DNA of 64,000 nt from contig SFHK01000013.1 in NCBI GenBank assembly GCA_004556395.1, positions 62,001-126,000 on the forward strand, in the 5' to 3' direction. Position 1 is the first letter of the stretch. Every line of letters starts with the position of its first letter. The notes under the pieces are model-generated. The model saw nothing but the letters and a program-made list of their open reading frames with translations, was not told where the DNA came from and ran no database searches. A program made the position numbers and the translations under genes. Source of the stretch: Clostridiales bacterium. GTDB lineage: Bacteria; Bacillota; Clostridia; Christensenellales; Aristaeellaceae. Below are positions 32,391 through 40,910 of the stretch, piece by piece.

Positions 32391-34276
32391 ACGATCGGCA
32401 TTTCGACCGAACGCGCCATATTCATAATCTGCGACTCGAGACTGATGGTAATATCGGTCTCGAGCTGTTTTTGGAACCGGGGCGAATCCATGCTGCTCAA
32501 AAGCGCGGACTCGATGGCCTTGCGCTGCCGGGGCGAGGAAAGGCTCTTGCGGAAGGACAGGCACAGGAGCTTGCGCGTGAACAGCGGCAAATTGGCGCGG
32601 CTTACCGCGCTGGTAACCGCCTTCTGGCCAAAGTAGGCCACGATCAGGCCGATCAGCGCGCCCAGCAGGATGCCGACGGGGCCTTCCATCAGAAGCACCA
32701 CGCCGCCGCCGCCGCAGAGCGTCGCGGTAACGCAGCTGGTGATGACGTAGATCAGCGTGGTCGTAACCGGGCTTTCCAGCAGGATGTTCACCTTTTCCGG
32801 GCCGATCAGCGAGCGCACGCCGGTGAGCGACATGCTCTGGCGGTCGACGTCGTGCCGGATGCAGATTTCATCCAGCCGCGGCTGCAGCCGCTGGAACAGC
32901 TTTTTCAGCCACTCGTTGATGGCGGGGCGAATCTCCGGAATGTCGTCGAGGTTTCGAACCAGCTCGTCGGTGCGCTCGATAATCGGCGCGTCCATCTTCT
33001 CAATGGTCTCGATCTCGCCGCACTTCCATTCGTCTAAAACGTTCAATACTACGTCGTGCACGATGCGTCCGGACAGGATGGATGCCAGCGGGACGGTGAG
33101 CCACTTGAGCGACGCGGCGATTTCGCGCGATACGTCGCCGCTCTGGAAGTAGGCCTCGATGTCCTTTGAGAACGCGTCCAGCCGGTCGTCCACGCGCGCG
33201 GCGTAGGCCAGCCCCTTGGCGATGGAGTATTCCGGCTCCGGGCAGATGACGACCTGCGCGTTCGGAAACTGCGCGGCGCAGGCTTCGCGGAAGAAGCGCA
33301 TGCGCGACGCGCCGCCAGTCAGGATGACGAGCTTCGGCAGGTTCTCGGCCGTGGCCTGCTCCGCGTGGCGCAGAAGGTCGCTCAGCGCTTCGTCGAACGT
33401 CGCGCCCTTCAGTTCATCCATGGGCGTAGAGAGAATTTCGCGCATGATGTCCTCGTTCAGCTCGAACTTCACCTTCACGGGCAGGTCGTAGTATACCGTT
33501 TCGGACGCGACGCAGGGCGTTTTGACCCACTCGGCTTCGTCGAGGAAATATTGCTCCTTTAAGCGGCGCGCGGCGATTTCCAGCCGGTTTTTCCACGAGA
33601 GCGACTCGCGGAACACGGTTTCCAGCTCTTCGCGGTGCTTGCTCGCCGCCACCGCGCGGCGCAGCATGCAGGCCTCGATCAGGCCGCCGCCGAGCGATAC
33701 GTCGCCGAACGTGCCGATGGCGGATTCGCGCCCGTTCACGATATAGGCGAAGTCGGTCGTGGACGAGCCGATGTCGATGACCAGCGTCGTCTGATCGAGC
33801 AGCTCGGGCGCGACCTTCAGCTCGTGCGCGTAGCGGGCATAGAAAAACGCGGCGCGCGATTCGGACACGATGTGCACGTCGCCAAGTCCCGCGCGCTTCA
33901 TGATCTCACAGTAGCGCGCGCGGTCGTTTTCCTTCCAGCCTGCGGGGCAGCCGACGGCGATGTATACGTCTCCGTCAAAGAAATCGTCCGCCTCCTCCAA
34001 AAGCGCCGTGCGAAGGCCGTGGGCGAAGCGCTCAATGTCGCGCTCCGCGTCCATGGTGTTCAGATAACGGCTCTTGAAGCGGGAACGCAGATGCACGACC
34101 TTGCGGTCGAGCAGCGCCTTCTCGCCGATGCGCACTTCCGTACCGGCCATGCCGACGACGGACAGGATGGAGCCGCGCCCGTCAATCGGCTGAATTACGG
34201 GTTCAATTACACTGTCTTCCGCCAGACAGGCGACCGCGCTCTCACCGTCGCCAATGTCGATGCCAATGTACTTCAT
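32384..34276 (-). CDS. Membrane-anchored Hsp70-like ATPase without substrate-binding domain
   Basis: A 630-residue protein. The N-terminal ~380 residues have the actin/Hsp70 fold: phosphate 1 YIGIDIGDGESAVA, phosphate 2 LVIDIGSSTTDFAYI, connect motif IVSESRAAFFYARY and adenosine motif LVILTGGASRMRFF. No DnaK-type beta-sandwich follows. Instead there is a helical stretch, two TM helices at about 505-530 and 532-549, and a 70-residue C-terminal tail. It is the third gene of an operon overlapping the two-TM gene by 4 bases. A membrane-tethered ATP-driven switch is a fair inference; a chaperone role is not shown. Confidence 0.75.
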   Translation of the reverse strand: MKYIGIDIGDGESAVACLAEDSVIEPVIQPIDGRGSILSVVGMAGTEVRIGEKALLDRKVVHLRSRFKSRYLNTMDAERDIERFAHGLRTALLEEADDFFDGDVYIAVGCPAGWKENDRARYCEIMKRAGLGDVHIVSESRAAFFYARYAHELKVAPELLDQTTLVIDIGSSTTDFAYIVNGRESAIGTFGDVSLGGGLIEACMLRRAVAASKHREELETVFRESLSWKNRLEIAARRLKEQYFLDEAEWVKTPCVASETVYYDLPVKVKFELNEDIMREILSTPMDELKGATFDEALSDLLRHAEQATAENLPKLVILTGGASRMRFFREACAAQFPNAQVVICPEPEYSIAKGLAYAARVDDRLDAFSKDIEAYFQSGDVSREIAASLKWLTVPLASILSGRIVHDVVLNVLDEWKCGEIETIEKMDAPIIERTDELVRNLDDIPEIRPAINEWLKKLFQRLQPRLDEICIRHDVDRQSMSLTGVRSLIGPEKVNILLESPVTTTLIYVITSCVTATLCGGGGVVLLMEGPVGILLGALIGLIVAYFGQKAVTSAVSRANLPLFTRKLLCLSFRKSLSSPRQRKAIESALLSSMDSPRFQKQLETDITISLESQIMNMARSVEMPIVQ

Positions 34277-35103
34277 TCGTTCGTATCCTCCGGAGTTTCT
34301 TCCAGCTGCACGATGGCCATGCCGCGCGCGACCAGCCGGTCGCCCTTCAGCACGGCGGGTGCGATGGTGCGCGTGGCGCGCTTGGTCGGCATGATATCAA
34401 AATACGCGTCGTTCGTGCCATCGTATTCCAAAAACGTGTAGCCCCTTGAAATGGTCAGCGCCGTGATGGCCGTCATCAGCTCGTCCGGCACCGTGTCCGG
34501 GTCCTCGCGCTTCAGCGTTACGGCCAACGTGATCAGCTGAAGCACGCTTTCGTCGTCGCTTCCGCCGGGGGCGGGCAGGCTCAGGAAGGCTTCAAGGTCA
34601 CGGTCGATGGCTTCCATGCGCCGTTCGGCAAGCCGGAAAAGCGCGTCCTCGTCCACGGTCTGGGAGACCTTTACCTCCGGCTTGGGGCGGGGCAGGAAGG
34701 CCGCGAACGCTGTAAGAATCGCGCCGGCCGCGGCCAGAAACGCCGTCAGCAGGTCGCCGCTCTTCCATGCGGAGGCGGCCGCGCCCGCGGTGATCAGAAT
34801 CGCGCACAGGCTCAGAACCAGCGAAACCGGGAAGCCCTTGGCGCGCTTCACCTTTACCTCGGGCGGGTTCATGGTGGAAAGCGCGGAGATCAGTCCGGCT
34901 TCATGGGAAAACAGGATACTGCCCAGCTGCCGGGCAATGGAATCGTCCAGCTGCGAAAGCGTCAGCTGCTGGGTGTCGGCGATCATTTTTTTCAGGGCGT
35001 CCGCGGCCGACGCGGCGTCCTCACAGGGCTTCGAAGGGCGGTTTTCCATCAGCGCCCGAAAGTGTTCTGCGGCAAGCGGCATGGGGTCGCTCACTCCCTT
35101 CAT
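34273..35103 (-). CDS. Two-TM membrane protein partnered with the Hsp70-like ATPase
   Basis: A 276-residue protein of no family I recognise. Residues 1-88 are helical and cytoplasmic, two TM helices lie at about 91-111 and 117-138, and a 130-residue soluble domain follows, ending with a possible beta region (TIAPAVLKGDRLVARGMAIV). It overlaps the sortase stop (ATGA) and the next gene's start (ATGA), so the three are co-translated. ATG 35082, preceded by GGGAGTG, could be the real start seven codons later. Both large domains appear to face the cytoplasm, so it could contact the ATPase directly. Confidence 0.65.
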   Translation of the reverse strand: MKGVSDPMPLAAEHFRALMENRPSKPCEDAASAADALKKMIADTQQLTLSQLDDSIARQLGSILFSHEAGLISALSTMNPPEVKVKRAKGFPVSLVLSLCAILITAGAAASAWKSGDLLTAFLAAAGAILTAFAAFLPRPKPEVKVSQTVDEDALFRLAERRMEAIDRDLEAFLSLPAPGGSDDESVLQLITLAVTLKREDPDTVPDELMTAITALTISRGYTFLEYDGTNDAYFDIMPTKRATRTIAPAVLKGDRLVARGMAIVQLEETPEDTNE

Positions 35104-36014
35104 TTGTTGCTGCCCTTGATCAGGGCGAGAATGTCGTCCTCCGTCTCGTTTTCGCGCAGACGGCGGGTGATCAGGATGAAGCGCTCGTCGTTCTCGTTGT
35201 AGGAGCAGGTGACGAGCGACAGAAGCTGATCGTTCGCGTCGGCGCCGACGGTGGTGACGTACAGCGCGCGCTCGCGGATGGCGTACAGGAAGGAATTGAA
35301 GCTGGCGTCGCCAAAGAAGAACGTGCGAATGTTGAACGACGGCGTCATGGTTTCCTTCGCGGGCAGGCGCATGGCCGCGAGCACGACGTAGGTGCCGGTT
35401 TCGTAGATCGTGTCAAAGTAGACGAACGGGTTGCGGGCGGCGTATTTGATCGTGGAATACTGGGTAAGCCGCGCGAACATCGTGCCGTTTTTCATGTTGT
35501 GGCCATAGAGGATCATGTGCTGATCCTGCGGCCAGATTTCGTTGGCCTCGTCCATGAAGACTGCGCCGGACTTGCGCTTTTCGCCGTAGAAATCGTGGGT
35601 GAGGTAGTATTCGTTGTCACGCTTGAGCACGAACTGGTCAATCGGCGAGTGCTCGGTGTCGGTGGGAATGTACAGCCGGCCGATCAGGTCGGGATTCAGG
35701 TCGTGCAGTCCCTTGAATTCCTTACGAATCTCCGAAGGCGGCGTGGGATAGGCAACGATCTGCGCGCCGCCGCTGACGGTCGCCTGCGGCGCAGGCGTGG
35801 GCGAGGGCTGCGCGGACGCGGACGGTTCCGCCGTGACCAGCAGCGCGTGCAGCTGAGCGTTCAGCGCTTCGGTTTCGCTTCTTTCGCGATAGAACTTCAC
35901 GATATACACCGCGGCGAGAACGACCAGCGCGAGCACGGCAAGGAAGGCCGCGCGATAGAGCCGCGCGCCGCCGCGGGCGTTCTTCGAGTGTCGGGCTTTC
36001 TTTTTTTCAGGCAT
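35100..36014 (-). CDS. Class B sortase
   Basis: A 304-residue sortase: a basic N-terminus, one TM helix (about 23-40), a Pro/Ser/Ala-rich stalk, and the catalytic barrel with LYGHNMKNGTMF (His), LVTCSYNENDERF (Cys) and ITRR (Arg). The long insert between His and Cys is typical of class B. Class B enzymes anchor NPQTN-like or pilin substrates to peptidoglycan; no LPXTG/NPQTN-type protein is encoded in this window. The ATG at 36014 follows GGAGG; it heads the three-gene overlapping operon. Confidence 0.88.
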   Translation of the reverse strand: MPEKKKARHSKNARGGARLYRAAFLAVLALVVLAAVYIVKFYRERSETEALNAQLHALLVTAEPSASAQPSPTPAPQATVSGGAQIVAYPTPPSEIRKEFKGLHDLNPDLIGRLYIPTDTEHSPIDQFVLKRDNEYYLTHDFYGEKRKSGAVFMDEANEIWPQDQHMILYGHNMKNGTMFARLTQYSTIKYAARNPFVYFDTIYETGTYVVLAAMRLPAKETMTPSFNIRTFFFGDASFNSFLYAIRERALYVTTVGADANDQLLSLVTCSYNENDERFILITRRLRENETEDDILALIKGSNK

Positions 36015-36045
36015 GTCGGCGCCTCCGTAATGAGCGTTCTCTCTC

Positions 36046-36074
36046 ATTATAACGCAAAACCGCGCGTTTCGCAA
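36046..36074 (-). promoter_or_regulatory. Sigma-A promoter of the sortase-Hsp70-like operon
   Basis: On the minus strand TTGCGA (36069-36074), 17 bp, TATAAT (36046-36051). A vegetative-type promoter, so the operon is probably not sporulation-specific. Confidence 0.75.
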
Positions 36075-36161
36075 TCCCTTGCCGAAAGGATGCGGAAGGT
36101 CTACCGCAGGACATGGTCACATAGACTGGGGCAGAATTTGAAGGAAAGCGGGAGGCGTTCC

Positions 36162-37640
36162 ATGGATCAGAAAAATCTGTATCGGGATATCGCCGGACGC
36201 TGCGAGGGCGATATCTACATCGGCGTCGTAGGCCCGGTGCGAACGGGGAAGTCCACCTTCATTAAAAGGTTCATGGAGCTGCTGGTGCTTCCCAACATCG
36301 AAAACGCGGATCGCCGCGCGCGGGTGCAGGATGAGCTGCCCGTGAGCGGGGCGGGACGCACGATCACGACCACGGAGCCGAAGTTTGTGCCCAACGAGGC
36401 GGCCGAGGTGCGGCTGCGCGACCAGGCTTCGTTCCGCGTGCGGCTGGTGGACTGCGTGGGCTATCTGGCCGACGGCGCGCTGGGGCTGAACGAGGGCGAG
36501 GCGGCGCGCATGGTGCGCACGCCGTGGTTCGATTATGACATTCCCTTCGAGCAGGCGGCGGAGCTGGGCACGCGCAAGGTGATCAAGGATCACGCCGCCG
36601 TGGGCGTGGTGATGACGACGGACGGCACGGTGACCGAGCTTCCCCGCGAAGCCTACGAGGCCGCGGAGGAGCGCGTGGTGCGGGAGCTCAAGGAGCTGGG
36701 CAAGCCGTTCATCGTGGTGCTGAACACGCTGAATCCCGAGGGCGCGCAGGCGCGAAGCCTGAAGAATGCGCTGAGCGAGAAGTATGACGTGGCCGTGGAA
36801 GCCGTGAACGTGGAGCAGATGCGGCTGAGCGAGGTCGGCGGCCTGATGGAAAGCCTGCTGTTCGAGTTCCCGCTGACCGAGCTTCGCATGGACGTGCCCG
36901 CGTGGCTGGGTGCGCTGGACGAGGATCACTATCTGGTCACGGGCGTTATGGAGCAGGTGCGGCGCGCCGCCGCACAGATGTCGCGCGTGCGGGACTATGA
37001 AAAGCTGGTCGCCGCGGCGAAGGAAGCGGACGCGGTGGAGGACGTGCGCGTCACAGCCGTGAAGCTGAACGAGGGCGCGGTGGAGCTGAAGGCGGAGTTG
37101 AAGGACGGCCTGTTCTTCCGCGTGCTGGGCGAGGCCAGCGGGCAGAACGTGGAGGGCGAGGAGCATCTGCTCAAGCTGATGAAGGAGCTGGTGGACGCGC
37201 GCCGGGAGTACGACCGCGTGAAGGACGCGCTGCAGAGCGTGCGCGAGACGGGCTACGGTCTGGTGCCGCCGGAGATGGACGAACTGACGCTGGAGGAGCC
37301 GCAGCTGGTGAAGCAGGGTTCGCGCTTCGGCGTGCGGCTGAAGGCGGGCGCGCCCAGTCTGCACATGATTCGCGTGGACATTCAGACGGAGGTCAGTCCG
37401 ATCGTCGGCACGGAGAAGCAGAGCGAGGAGCTTGTGAAATCGCTTCTGAGCAACTTCGAGGGCGATCCCAAGAGCCTGTGGGAAACGGAGATTTTCGGCC
37501 GCTCGCTGAGCGAGCTTGTGAAGGAAGGACTGGCCGGAAAGCTGATGCGCATGCCGGACGACGTGCGGAGCAAGGTGCAGCAGTCGCTCGCGAAGATTAT
37601 TAATGAAGGAAACGGGGGCATGATCTGCATCCTGCTGTAA
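36162..37640 (+). CDS. spoIVA: Stage IV sporulation protein A (spore coat ATPase)
   Basis: A 492-residue protein, exactly the length of B. subtilis SpoIVA. The N-terminal P-loop is GPVRTGKST (24-32) in the VGPVRTGKSTFIKRFME context; LVDCVGYLADGA follows; the C-terminus ends GGMICILL, the region that meets SpoVM. SpoIVA polymerises by ATP hydrolysis to form the coat basement layer in the mother cell. The start is chosen at GGGAGG-preceded ATG 36162; the open frame upstream belongs to the antisense sortase. CATAGACT at 36120 resembles a sigma-E -10, with a weak -35. Confidence 0.96.
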   Translation: MDQKNLYRDIAGRCEGDIYIGVVGPVRTGKSTFIKRFMELLVLPNIENADRRARVQDELPVSGAGRTITTTEPKFVPNEAAEVRLRDQASFRVRLVDCVGYLADGALGLNEGEAARMVRTPWFDYDIPFEQAAELGTRKVIKDHAAVGVVMTTDGTVTELPREAYEAAEERVVRELKELGKPFIVVLNTLNPEGAQARSLKNALSEKYDVAVEAVNVEQMRLSEVGGLMESLLFEFPLTELRMDVPAWLGALDEDHYLVTGVMEQVRRAAAQMSRVRDYEKLVAAAKEADAVEDVRVTAVKLNEGAVELKAELKDGLFFRVLGEASGQNVEGEEHLLKLMKELVDARREYDRVKDALQSVRETGYGLVPPEMDELTLEEPQLVKQGSRFGVRLKAGAPSLHMIRVDIQTEVSPIVGTEKQSEELVKSLLSNFEGDPKSLWETEIFGRSLSELVKEGLAGKLMRMPDDVRSKVQQSLAKIINEGNGGMICILL

Positions 37641-37658
37641 AACGGGAAGCGCCGGCGG

Positions 37659-37687
37659 TTGACTTACGGGCGAACCTCTCGTATAAT
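37659..37687 (+). promoter_or_regulatory. Sigma-A promoter of the anSME gene
   Basis: TTGACT (37659-37664), 17 bp, TATAAT (37682-37687). Confidence 0.75.
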
Positions 37688-37716
37688 GAAACCATTCGGG
37701 AGGGGAGGCTGGAGGT

Positions 37717-38829
37717 ATGCCGCCGGTATCGCTTTTGATCAAGCCGGCGTCGGGACATTGCCAGTACCGATGCCGGTATTGCTTTTACGCGGATGAAATG
37801 GCGCGCCGCAGCGAGGGTGCGCGCGGTATAATGACGCGGGACACGCTGGCGCGGCTTGTGCGGCGGGCGTTCGCCGCGTCAGACGATTATGTGGCGTTTT
37901 CCTTTCAGGGCGGGGAGCCGACGCTGGCGGGGCTGGACTTTTTCCGGGAGCTGATCCGGCTTCAGAAGTCCTACGCGGGCGGACGGGCCGCGTACAATTC
38001 CATACAGACCAACGGCGGCCGGATTGACGGCGAATGGGCGGCGTTTTTCCGCGAGAACCATTTTCTCGTGGGCCTGTCGATGGACGGGGACGAAAAAACG
38101 CACAACCTGTACCGGCTTGACGCGGACGGCGCGGGCACGTTCGCGCAGACGGCGCGGGCGGCGGAGACGCTGGCGGCGCATGGGGTGGACTTCAACATCC
38201 TGTGCGTGGTCAATAAGGACGTGTGCGCCCGCCCGGCGGAGACCTATGAAGCGCTGCGGCGCTATCGCTTTCTGCAATTCATTCCCTGTCTGGACGGGCT
38301 GGAGCCGGGCGCGCCGTCGTTTGCGCCGGACGCGGTCTCCTATGGAAGGTTTCTCATCGAGACCTTCGACCGCTACGAGCGGGACTACCGAAGGGGACAG
38401 TACGTGAGCGTCCGCACGTTCGACAACTACGTGCAGATGCTGCTGGGCAACCCGCCGGAATGCTGCTCGATGGCGGGGCGATGTACCTGCTCGTTCACCG
38501 TGGAGGCGGACGGAAGCGTGTATCCCTGCGATTTTTATGCGGTGGACGAATGGAAGCTGGGAAACGTGAATTCGGACGGATTCGGGAAAATGGCGGCCTC
38601 GGAAACGGCGCGGCGGTTCGTCGAAACGTCGATTCCGCTGGACGGCGCGTGCCGGGACTGCGGCGCGTTTTTCCTGTGCCGCGGCGGCTGCCGCCGCGAG
38701 CGCGAGCCGTTTGTCGGCGGAAAGCCGTCCATCGATCGGTATTGCGAGGGCTACCGGCTGTTTTTCCGCGAGCGCATGGACGCGCTGCGCCGCCTTGCGG
38801 AACGCGTGCGGGCGCAGCGGCGGATGTGA
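37717..38829 (+). CDS. Anaerobic sulfatase-maturating enzyme (radical SAM)
   Basis: A 370-residue radical SAM/SPASM enzyme. The SAM cluster motif is Cys15-xxx-Cys19-xx-Cys22 (CQYRCRYCFY). The C-terminal SPASM region has CCSMAGRCTCSFTVEADG, VYPCDFY, CRDCGAFFLCRGGC and YC, enough cysteines for two auxiliary 4Fe-4S clusters. anSME oxidises the Cys (or Ser) in the sulfatase CxPxR motif to formylglycine. The obvious client is the sulfatase at 45306, whose CSPAR is intact. It has its own promoter and terminator, just upstream of the catabolic operon. Confidence 0.92.
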   Translation: MPPVSLLIKPASGHCQYRCRYCFYADEMARRSEGARGIMTRDTLARLVRRAFAASDDYVAFSFQGGEPTLAGLDFFRELIRLQKSYAGGRAAYNSIQTNGGRIDGEWAAFFRENHFLVGLSMDGDEKTHNLYRLDADGAGTFAQTARAAETLAAHGVDFNILCVVNKDVCARPAETYEALRRYRFLQFIPCLDGLEPGAPSFAPDAVSYGRFLIETFDRYERDYRRGQYVSVRTFDNYVQMLLGNPPECCSMAGRCTCSFTVEADGSVYPCDFYAVDEWKLGNVNSDGFGKMAASETARRFVETSIPLDGACRDCGAFFLCRGGCRREREPFVGGKPSIDRYCEGYRLFFRERMDALRRLAERVRAQRRM

Positions 38830-38841
38830 AAGCGCTTTACA
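38827..38841 (+). promoter_or_regulatory. cre-like site (CcpA) upstream of the catabolic operon
   Basis: TGAAAGCGCTTTACA is close to the CcpA consensus (TGWAANCGNTNWCA) but one base longer at the 3' side. It starts at the anSME stop codon, about 100 bases before the operon's -35. Confidence 0.35.
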
Positions 38842-38857
38842 AAATGCGATCAAAAAT

Positions 38858-38889
38858 GAGCTGCGCGGATTTTGACAACCGCGCGGCTC
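38858..38889 (+). terminator. Terminator after the anSME gene
   Basis: GAGCTGCGCGG and CCGCGCGGCTC form an 11-bp stem (one G-U) around a 10-base AT-rich loop; GTTTG follows. Confidence 0.6.
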
Positions 38890-38896
38890 GTTTGAT

Positions 38897-38954
38897 GAAA
38901 TCCGCACTGGAATTTCCACAAGGCGTTGCAATGCGGATTTCGCAAAGGTATAAT
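38897..38954 (+). promoter_or_regulatory. Catabolic operon promoter with a 10-bp inverted repeat
   Basis: TTGCAA (38926-38931), 17 bp, TATAAT (38949-38954). GAAATCCGCA (38897-38906) and TGCGGATTTC (38932-38941) form a perfect inverted repeat flanking the -35, with centres about three helical turns apart. A related half-site (GCGCGGATTTTG) sits in the loop of the preceding terminator. This is a good candidate operator, perhaps for the AraC regulator encoded in the operon. Confidence 0.65.
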
Positions 38955-38998
38955 GAACTCAACCCGATAGAAAAGATACAGGGAGGATGTTTAACGTG

Positions 38999-39793
38999 AT
39001 GAAGCTGGGTATCAATACGGTTCTGTTCAAGGCCTTCGACGTGAAGACCGCGCTTAAGGCGATCAGGCTGGCGGGCTACGACGGAGCGGAGCTTTCCGCG
39101 ATTCAGGGCATGTGCGAGCACCTGGTGCTGGACGCGTGGGAGACGCAGGTTCCGCTGGTAAAGGCGGCGGCGAAGGAAGCCGGCGTCGAGCTTCTGAGCA
39201 TGGAAGTGGCCTCTCTTGACGAGGACAGGCTGGAAAAGGCGTTCAAGGCCGCGCAGTACCTGGGCATCCCGGTTGTGAACGTCGGCCCCGGCGGCAAGAT
39301 GGACGACGAGGAAACCTTCAAAACCTCCATTGAAACGCTGACCGCGCGCGCGGAGCTGGCCGCCAAATACGGCGTGAAGCTGTGCTGCAAGGCGCACGTC
39401 GGCTGCGCGATCTATTCCACGCCCACCACGCTGCGCGCCATGGAACTGATTCCGTCCGATTCCTTCGGCATCGACATGGATCCCAGCCACATTCACCGCG
39501 CCGGCGAAAAGCCCGAGGAAGCGCTGGCTTCCGTCGTGAGCCGCATGGGTCATGTACATATCCGCGACTGCGTCGGCCCCGGCCCGAATCCCGGAACGCC
39601 CGCCAATCAGGCCTGCGGCCGCGGCGAAATCAACCTGTACGGCTACTTCAAGGCGCTGGTGGACGCGGGCTACGAAGGCCCCGTGTGCCTTGAGGTCATC
39701 GGTCCCGAGCAGACCATGCAGCAGGCGCAGGCCATCGCGTCCGAGAGCTACGGCTATATGAACGCGATCCTCAAGCTTCTGAACGCCCGATAA
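38999..39793 (+). CDS. TIM-barrel sugar isomerase/epimerase-like enzyme
   Basis: A 264-residue xylose-isomerase-like barrel. Likely metal ligands are a Glu in the SMEVASLD strand, Asp in IDMDPSHIH, His in HVHIRDC and Glu in CLEVIG. Members epimerise keto sugars, dehydrate inositols, or act as 3-keto-glycoside hydratases/lyases beside Gfo/Idh/MocA oxidoreductases, the situation here. GGAGG (38982-38986) is 12 bases from ATG 38999 and 9 from the in-frame GTG 38996; ATG 38987 is too close. First gene of the catabolic operon. Confidence 0.82.
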   Translation: MKLGINTVLFKAFDVKTALKAIRLAGYDGAELSAIQGMCEHLVLDAWETQVPLVKAAAKEAGVELLSMEVASLDEDRLEKAFKAAQYLGIPVVNVGPGGKMDDEETFKTSIETLTARAELAAKYGVKLCCKAHVGCAIYSTPTTLRAMELIPSDSFGIDMDPSHIHRAGEKPEEALASVVSRMGHVHIRDCVGPGPNPGTPANQACGRGEINLYGYFKALVDAGYEGPVCLEVIGPEQTMQQAQAIASESYGYMNAILKLLNAR

Positions 39794-39820
39794 GCGTCCG
39801 ACGAAAGGGGAGCCAAGCAC

Positions 39821-40888
39821 ATGATTAAGGCAGGCATCTGCGGCTTCGCGCACGGCCACGTGTTTTCCTTCACAAAGGAATGGCTGCGCGCGCCCGAGAA
39901 ATACGACATCGCCGTGACCGGCGCGTGGGATCACGATTCCGCCCGGCTGCGCGAGTCGCTGGAAAAGAACTATCCCGGCGTGGACATTCGCGCGTATGAG
40001 TCGCTGGACGAGCTTCTGAAAAGCGACATTGACGCCGTGGTCGTCACCAGCGAGACCGCGTATCACTGCGACATCTGCGAAAAGGCCGCGAAGGCGAAAA
40101 AGAACATCATCCTTTATAAGCCCATGGCGCTGCATATGGCCGAGGCCGACCGCATCGTGAAGGCGGTTGAGGAAAACGGCGTGCGCCTTACAATGGGCTG
40201 GCAGATGCGCGCGGATAAGCAGAACGCCCGCATCCGCGAAATCGCGCAGAACGGCGAGCTGGGCAAGGTGTGCCTGTTCCGCCGCCGCCACGGTCTGGCG
40301 ACGCACACGTGGGCGAACTTCGAAAACACGTGGCATGTGAACCCGGTGATGAACCGCGACATTTTCGCCGACGATTCCGCGCACCCGATCAACCTGATGC
40401 AGTGGATTTTCGGCATGCCGGAGACGGTATCCTGTGAAATGTCCACGATGGTCAACCCGCGCATTCCCAACGACAACTGCGTGGCGCTCTTCAAATATGA
40501 AAACGGCATGATCGCCGAGATCAGCTGCTCGTTTACCACCAGCGCCGTGGAAATCACCACGGAAATGTACTGCGAGGGCGGCAGCGTGCAGCAGTACTTC
40601 GGCGACGCGCCCTCGACGCGCCTGCCGCGCAGCGAAACGCAGCCCGGCCTTGTGTGGTATAAGGAGGGCGACGATTGCTGGACGGATTCCGGCATTCCGT
40701 CCCCGGAAAAGCACGGCCAGCGCCTTGTGGATCAGGCCGAGCCGATGGCGAGGTTCCTGCACGGCGAAGCGCCGCTGTGCGACGCGAAGGAGGGCAGGGA
40801 CACGCTCCGTCTGGTGCTGGCCTGCTATCTGTCCGCGAAGGAAGGCAAACGCGTAAGCGTATACGACGAAAGAATCAACGAACTGTAA
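39821..40888 (+). CDS. Gfo/Idh/MocA-family oxidoreductase (first of three)
   Basis: A 355-residue NAD(P)-dependent sugar oxidoreductase: N-terminal Rossmann domain and C-terminal alpha/beta domain. The otherwise invariant EKP cofactor motif reads YKP here (ILYKPMAL), while the catalytic-region DDSAHPINLMQWIFG keeps the His. This is the most divergent of the three Gfo genes and may use a different cofactor or direction. It lies 27 bases after the TIM-barrel gene with AAAGGGGAG before the ATG. Confidence 0.85.
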   Translation: MIKAGICGFAHGHVFSFTKEWLRAPEKYDIAVTGAWDHDSARLRESLEKNYPGVDIRAYESLDELLKSDIDAVVVTSETAYHCDICEKAAKAKKNIILYKPMALHMAEADRIVKAVEENGVRLTMGWQMRADKQNARIREIAQNGELGKVCLFRRRHGLATHTWANFENTWHVNPVMNRDIFADDSAHPINLMQWIFGMPETVSCEMSTMVNPRIPNDNCVALFKYENGMIAEISCSFTTSAVEITTEMYCEGGSVQQYFGDAPSTRLPRSETQPGLVWYKEGDDCWTDSGIPSPEKHGQRLVDQAEPMARFLHGEAPLCDAKEGRDTLRLVLACYLSAKEGKRVSVYDERINEL

Positions 40889-40910
40889 TTTTAGAGAGGG
40901 GAACACGAGC

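Noticed and set aside
32384..36014. Pilus or LPXTG-anchoring locus
   Set aside because: The sortase has no pilin, LPXTG or NPQTN-type protein nearby and its partners are membrane/cytoplasmic.
36120..36127. Sigma-E promoter of spoIVA
   Set aside because: CATAGACT resembles the -10, but the -35 region matches poorly; noted under spoIVA but not called as a feature.
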